From the NCBI GenBank assembly GCA_029062865.1, contig JAIDPG010000076.1, positions 1 to 19,127 of the forward strand: a stretch of 19,127 bases of DNA, read 5' to 3'. Shown here in pieces: positions 15,627 to 19,127 of the stretch; position 1 is the stretch's first letter, and every line of letters starts with the position of its first letter. A program made the translations under genes and the position numbers. The DNA is from Oscillospiraceae bacterium. Lineage in GTDB: Bacteria > Bacillota > Clostridia > Oscillospirales > Ruminococcaceae. The notes below the pieces were generated by a model. That model did not search any database. It was not told where the DNA came from and saw only the letters and a program-made list of their open reading frames with translations.

Positions 15627-17042
15627 TTACGCTTTGATAAACGCCTCAAACGCCCTGAACGCCGCCCAGATGTCCGCTTTTGCCGTGATCTCAAAAGGCG
15701 CGTGCATACTCATCACGGGAACGCCCACGTCGATCGTGTCTACGTTGAGATTAGCAACGTACATCGCGACAGTTCCGCCGCCGCCGTTGTCTACCTTTCC
15801 GAGCTCACCCGTCTGCCAGATAACGCCGTTTTTATCCAAAAGCGCGCGAACCTCGCCAACGAATTCCGCCGAAGCGTCCGACGTGCCGCTTTTTCCGCGG
15901 GAGCCGGTGTATTTCGTAACGCAAACGCCGCCATTGAGCACGCTTACGTTGTTCCTCTCGAAAACGTCCGGGAACGTCGGGTCGTAAGCCGCGTTTACGT
16001 CCGCGGAAAGGCACTTCGACTTTGAAAGCACGTCTCTGCACTTCACACCGAACGTCGCCGCCAGATCGGCAATGAAATACTTCATATACGAGGAATTAAG
16101 CCCCGTGTTGCCGTCCGATCCGATCTCTTCCTTATCGGTGAGCACGCAGACAGCCGTTCTGCGGATGGATTTCGCGCCCAAAATCGCCATCATCTCGGGA
16201 TAAGCGCAAACTCTGTCGTCCTGACCGTAGCCCCCGACGAGGCTTCTGTCAAAGCCGATGTCCTTCGCCTTGAACGCGGGCACGGCTTCAAGCTCCGCCG
16301 AGAGGAAATCCGCCTCGGTTATGCCGTACTTCTCGTTTAAGATCATCATCAGATTGAGCTTTACCGCCTCGCTTGCCTCGTCGTCCTTAAACGGGCGTGA
16401 GCCTATTATAATGTTAAGCTCCTCGCCGCGGACGATCTCCGTCGCGGGGCGCTTCATCTGCGCTTGCGCGAGGTGCGGGAGAAGATCGGAAACGCAGAAC
16501 ACGGGGTCGTTTTCGTCCTCGCCGATGCTCACGGTGATTTTCGAGCCGTCAGCCTTGACGATAACGCCGTGCAGGGAAAGCGGAACAGTAGGCCATTGAT
16601 ACTTCTTGATCCCGCCGTAGTAATGTGTCTTGAAATAGCCGATCTCGTCCTTTTCAAACAGCGGATTTTGCTTGAGGTCAAGGCGCGGGCTGTCTATATG
16701 CGCCGCGACGATGTTCACACCGTTCGCTATGGGTTCTTTCCCGACTACCGCGAGGATTATCGCCTTATCGCGGTTTACGTAGTAAACCTTGTCGCCCGCC
16801 TTGTATTTTTTGCTCTTGTCGAACGGAACAAAGCCCGCCTTTTTTGCCTCGTCTTCGATAAACGCCGTCGCCTCGCGCTCGGTTTTGGAGGCGTCGAGAA
16901 ACTTTTTATAGCCCTCGCAGAGCTTGTCGCATTTTTTGATCTCCGCGTCGGTCATTCTGAGATACGCGTTTTTCTTCTGCATAAAGAGCTTTTCCTTGAG
17001 CTCCTTTGCCTTGTTTTCGGATTTTTCGGTTTTCTTAGTCAT
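15627..17042 (-). CDS. M18 family metallo-aminopeptidase
   Basis: A 471-residue cytoplasmic zinc aminopeptidase of the M18 (aspartyl aminopeptidase-like) family, which trims N-terminal residues from peptides. Metal and catalytic residues are in place: His115 and Asp117 (AAHIDSPRLD), Asp275/276 (GQDDRV), Glu305 and Glu306 (DKEEIGSDG), Asp348 (SADVNAAYDP) and His447 (SMHAPFEI). The N-terminus has an extra lysine/glutamate-rich stretch before the domain. Length fits the clostridial type. ATG 17042 has AAAGGAG upstream. Both flanking gaps hold hairpins, which may insulate its mRNA from those of its neighbours. Confidence 0.95.
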   Translation of the reverse strand: MTKKTEKSENKAKELKEKLFMQKKNAYLRMTDAEIKKCDKLCEGYKKFLDASKTEREATAFIEDEAKKAGFVPFDKSKKYKAGDKVYYVNRDKAIILAVVGKEPIANGVNIVAAHIDSPRLDLKQNPLFEKDEIGYFKTHYYGGIKKYQWPTVPLSLHGVIVKADGSKITVSIGEDENDPVFCVSDLLPHLAQAQMKRPATEIVRGEELNIIIGSRPFKDDEASEAVKLNLMMILNEKYGITEADFLSAELEAVPAFKAKDIGFDRSLVGGYGQDDRVCAYPEMMAILGAKSIRRTAVCVLTDKEEIGSDGNTGLNSSYMKYFIADLAATFGVKCRDVLSKSKCLSADVNAAYDPTFPDVFERNNVSVLNGGVCVTKYTGSRGKSGTSDASAEFVGEVRALLDKNGVIWQTGELGKVDNGGGGTVAMYVANLNVDTIDVGVPVMSMHAPFEITAKADIWAAFRAFEAFIKA

Positions 17043-17071
17043 TGTTTTCTCTCCTTTTTAATCAGCTTTTT

Positions 17072-17102
17072 GTGTTTTCCACGCTTCCGGCGGGGAAAAC
17101 AC
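17072..17102 (-). other. Hairpin between the lytic transglycosylase and aminopeptidase genes
   Basis: The arms GTGTTTTCC (17072-17080) and GGAAAACAC (17094-17102) pair perfectly over nine bases, and a further short stem forms inside the loop. On the minus strand it is followed by AAAAAGC rather than T residues, so it does not look like a standard intrinsic terminator. It starts three bases after the stop of the upstream gene. Confidence 0.6.
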
Positions 17103-17105
17103 CGT

Positions 17106-17699
17106 TTAGGTAGTGTTATCATAAAGCTTTATATATTTGTTCATCGCCTTGGTGATTTTGTTGACGTAATGCGCGGTATCGGATATCGGGATATTGTCAA
17201 GATGAACCCCGTCCGCAGAATATTTCTTGTCGCTAAGCCAGCTGTTGACATTCCCGCGCCCCGCGTGATACGCCGCCGCCGCGACCTCGACGCTGCCGAA
17301 CTCGTCCATAAGGTAGCCGAGCAGATAGCAGCCGTAGCGGATATTCGTCTGAGCGTCGTACATATCTCCGTAAACAGCGTTATCGTCGTCCAATTTGAAC
17401 TTTATCCAGTCGAACGTGTCCTCCATTATCTGCATAAGCCCGCGCGCTCCGACGTTGGATTCCGCGCTCGGATCAAAGCCGCTTTCCGTCTTTATCACGG
17501 CATAAACGAAATACTTGTTAAGGTGGTTTTCCGCCGCGTATTTTTCCACCCAGCTCTGATACTTGATCGGATAAGCGATTTCGAGATACTTATTGTACCC
17601 GAAATATCCGCCTATCACAAGCAATATCAGCGAGATTATCAAAATCGGTATCAAAAGCGGCGCTGTTCGTTTCTTTCGTCGTCTGTAGGTTACTGTCAT
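17106..17699 (-). CDS. Membrane-anchored lytic transglycosylase (SLT domain)
   Basis: A 197-residue protein with a very basic N-terminus and one membrane segment (about 14-34), placing the catalytic domain outside. The goose-lysozyme/SLT fold is shown by IKTESGFDP with catalytic Glu72, by GARGLMQIM (84-92), a YGCYLLGYLM helix, and AAAAYHAGRGNV. Such enzymes cleave peptidoglycan between MurNAc and GlcNAc, forming 1,6-anhydro ends. The size is compact. ATG 17699 has AAAGGCAG upstream and follows coaE by 10 bases. It may act in growth or in spore wall remodelling; the nearby yunB is suggestive only. Confidence 0.94.
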   Translation of the reverse strand: MTVTYRRRKKRTAPLLIPILIISLILLVIGGYFGYNKYLEIAYPIKYQSWVEKYAAENHLNKYFVYAVIKTESGFDPSAESNVGARGLMQIMEDTFDWIKFKLDDDNAVYGDMYDAQTNIRYGCYLLGYLMDEFGSVEVAAAAYHAGRGNVNSWLSDKKYSADGVHLDNIPISDTAHYVNKITKAMNKYIKLYDNTT

Positions 17700-17709
17700 A
17701 GTCTGCCTT

Positions 17710-18306
17710 TCATTTGTCTATTTGTTTTATCAGTCTTTCGGCATTATCGTGAAAATCCGGATAATCGCCGTTGTTCTCTATAATAATCCCGCAGCGTTTT
17801 TTGAAGAATTCGCCGTCGCGCTGCGAAGCGAGCCTTGCCCTTGCGCTTTCCGGGGAAATTCCGTCGCGTTCGGTAATTCTTTCTACGCAAACCTCGTTAT
17901 CCGCGATAACTCCGACAATTTCCGTACAGAGCATATCAAGATTACTTTCAAAAAGCGTCGGCGCATCGAGCACGATATTGCTTTCCGCTTCCCTAATCTG
18001 CCGCATAACCTCATACGTGATATACGGGAAAATAATACTGTCGTAAAGCTCCAGCTTCGACTTGTCCGAGAAGATAAGCTCGGCAGTCTTAGCGCGGTCA
18101 AGCGTGCCGTCGTCGAGGAGCAGCCTTTCGGGAAAGCGGCATTGCAGCTCCTCCAGAAACACGGCGTTCTGCGAGGTCTGATAGGCAATGCGGTCGCAGT
18201 TGATAATCTTGAAACCCTTCAGCGCGAACAGCATACTCATCGTGGATTTCCCCGCGCCGCTCATTCCGGTAAGCCCTATTATCTTAATATTGGGTAAAGT
18301 TAACAT
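17710..18306 (-). CDS. coaE: Dephospho-CoA kinase
   Basis: This enzyme phosphorylates dephospho-CoA in the last step of coenzyme A synthesis. From ATG 18306 it has 198 residues, normal for CoaE. The P-loop GMSGAGKST lies at about 14-22, followed by INCDRIAYQ, the base-proximal DAPTLFES and the arginine-rich lid RLASQRD. The frame stays open upstream to 18408, but that extension runs through the end of the preceding gene in another frame. The ATG at 18306 has GGGAGA six bases upstream and places the P-loop correctly. The preceding gene stops two bases before it. Confidence 0.95.
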   Translation of the reverse strand: MLTLPNIKIIGLTGMSGAGKSTMSMLFALKGFKIINCDRIAYQTSQNAVFLEELQCRFPERLLLDDGTLDRAKTAELIFSDKSKLELYDSIIFPYITYEVMRQIREAESNIVLDAPTLFESNLDMLCTEIVGVIADNEVCVERITERDGISPESARARLASQRDGEFFKKRCGIIIENNGDYPDFHDNAERLIKQIDK

Positions 18307-18308
18307 TT

Positions 18309-18806
18309 TTATTCTCCCAACACGCCAACACCCATATCTTCCTTGTAATTCCCGTCGATACGCAGAATTTCCTGCCACAATCCGTCCTCGCACCCCGCGC
18401 CCAGCCAACGTTTACACCGCCGAAGCTCGTCCTCGTTCGCGTAAAGTGCCTTTCTCAACCACACGACAACTTCTTCGTCTGCAAGTTCAAACGGCGCGCG
18501 TCCCTTTTCATACTTCCCAATCAACGGGCTCACTATCATAAAGGCGCACCAAACGTGCTCCGGTGACCCGCCTATCAACGTAAGCAGCGCCTCTTTCGTT
18601 TTCGCGGCAATTTTTTCGTCATCGGTAAGCTCATACAGCCTGAATATCCCGGAGATGACCCGCCCGAAATCGGTCGGTATCCCGTCGGGAACGCCCGGAA
18701 TGTTTCTGTCGCCATCAATGGCGTAACCGTTCTCCCCGCACAAAAGCTCTGCGAAATCGTCATTCTCAAACGCTTTTTTTACAAGCTCAATAAGTTCGCT
18801 CATCAT
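18309..18806 (-). CDS. Unrecognised 165-residue protein between sua5 and coaE
   Basis: Predicted soluble, slightly acidic, about 165 residues, with no signal peptide or membrane segment. I recognise no family. Visible features are an acidic N-terminal helix (SELIELVKKAFENDDFAELL), a proline/glycine-rich loop (IPGVPDGIPTDFG), the motif GGSPEHVWCAFMIVSPL and a C-terminal helical stretch WLRKALYANEDELRRCKRW ending near GVGVLG. Two adjacent ATG codons (18806 and 18803) are possible starts after GAGGTGGA; the first overlaps the sua5 stop by ATGA. The tight packing between sua5 and coaE suggests co-translation, not a related function. Confidence 0.85.
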   Translation of the reverse strand: MMSELIELVKKAFENDDFAELLCGENGYAIDGDRNIPGVPDGIPTDFGRVISGIFRLYELTDDEKIAAKTKEALLTLIGGSPEHVWCAFMIVSPLIGKYEKGRAPFELADEEVVVWLRKALYANEDELRRCKRWLGAGCEDGLWQEILRIDGNYKEDMGVGVLGE

Positions 18807-19127
18807 TCCACCTCAATGATCCTGAACGACGCGGCTCTTAATAATCTGTTATACACCGCCAGCCCCACGCCGCTTGTATCGGGGATCTCAACAAGCACAG
18901 TTTTCGCGCCGATCTCATCGGAGTGCCGCAGCAGAGCGAACAGCCGCTGCGCCTGCAACTCCGGCGTGCTTCCGTAATCAAGAAATACGCCATTTTCGGA
19001 AACTCCCGCGCCGAGGGCGATCAGCTTGCGCTCCGTTTCGGCACGCTTTAACGCGTAATCCGAAAAAGCCCTGCCGTGCGCGTTGACGATAAACACATCG
19101 GCTTTTGGGGAGTAGTGCTTGTACTTC
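18803..19127 (-). CDS. Threonylcarbamoyl-AMP synthase, C-terminal Sua5 domain (N-terminus outside window)
   Basis: Only the last 108 or so residues are visible. The entry KYKHYSPKADVFIVN is the conserved linker that in Sua5 joins the YrdC-like catalytic domain to the C-terminal Rossmann-like Sua5 domain. The remainder has the domain's typical ELQAQRLFALLRHSDE and VEIPDTSGVGLAVYNRLLRAA segments before the stop. The full enzyme makes the threonylcarbamoyl-AMP used for t6A at position 37 of ANN-decoding tRNAs. The presence of this C-terminal domain marks it as Sua5-type rather than short TsaC. The true start lies beyond the right edge; the apparent ATG at 19096 is internal. Confidence 0.93.
   Translation of the reverse strand, partial: KYKHYSPKADVFIVNAHGRAFSDYALKRAETERKLIALGAGVSENGVFLDYGSTPELQAQRLFALLRHSDEIGAKTVLVEIPDTSGVGLAVYNRLLRAASFRIIEVE

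Noticed and set aside
13427..17783. Long plus-strand ORFs (for example 13427-14461 and 16464-17783)
   Set aside because: They are antisense to ligA and to the M18 aminopeptidase/SLT genes, have no ribosome binding sites or recognisable domains, and arise from the GC-rich codon use of the real genes.
18307..18408. A 34-residue N-terminal extension of CoaE
   Set aside because: The extension lies in another frame of the preceding gene, and ATG 18306 has a good GGGAGA site and gives the normal CoaE length.

Overview
The window reads as chromosome of a spore-forming member of the Clostridia (Bacillota), most plausibly an Oscillospiraceae/Ruminococcaceae-type gut bacterium. This rests on the sporulation gene yunB, the gatCAB indirect Asn/Gln-tRNA pathway, AGGAG-type ribosome binding sites, frequent TTG/GTG starts, many ATGA/TAATG overlaps and a BspA-type leucine-rich protein. 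The genus is inference. All recognisable genes lie on the minus strand, so transcription runs from high to low coordinates. The plus-strand ORFs are antisense shadows. No tRNA, rRNA, CRISPR array or insertion sequence was seen, and no gene-free stretch exceeds 300 bases.

In order of transcription, the right third (19127 to 12827) is mainly housekeeping. It holds the C-terminal end of a Sua5 threonylcarbamoyl-AMP synthase, an unrecognised 165-residue protein, coaE, a membrane-anchored lytic transglycosylase, an M18 aminopeptidase, yunB and ligA. The intergenic gaps on both sides of the aminopeptidase carry strong hairpins that lack a U-tract.

The centre (12822 to 6906) holds two paralogous lipoproteins whose signal-peptide DNA shares a perfect 39-base repeat. 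They are followed by gatC, gatA and gatB, which charge tRNA-Gln/Asn by transamidation. A 451-residue protein with ankyrin-like and leucine-rich regions sits exactly between gatA and gatB.

The stretch from 6891 to 3668 is an accessory block of small genes around a solitary hisA. The one recognisable family is a SUKH-3 type immunity protein, so the block may be a polymorphic-toxin immunity cluster. Three of its genes carry lesions: an in-frame TAA at codon 47, an in-frame TGA at codon 7, and a one-base frame break at a T TTT TTG run. Much of the block is AT-richer than the core genes. The lesions may mean decay, sequencing error or, for the frame break, recoding.

The left end (3648 to 1) has an NAD-dependent epimerase-like protein overlapping a membrane-anchored ComEC-type metallo-beta-lactamase, then a hairpin terminator. 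The translational GTPase gene typA follows with its own sigma-A-like promoter and a TTG start; its C-terminus runs off the window.
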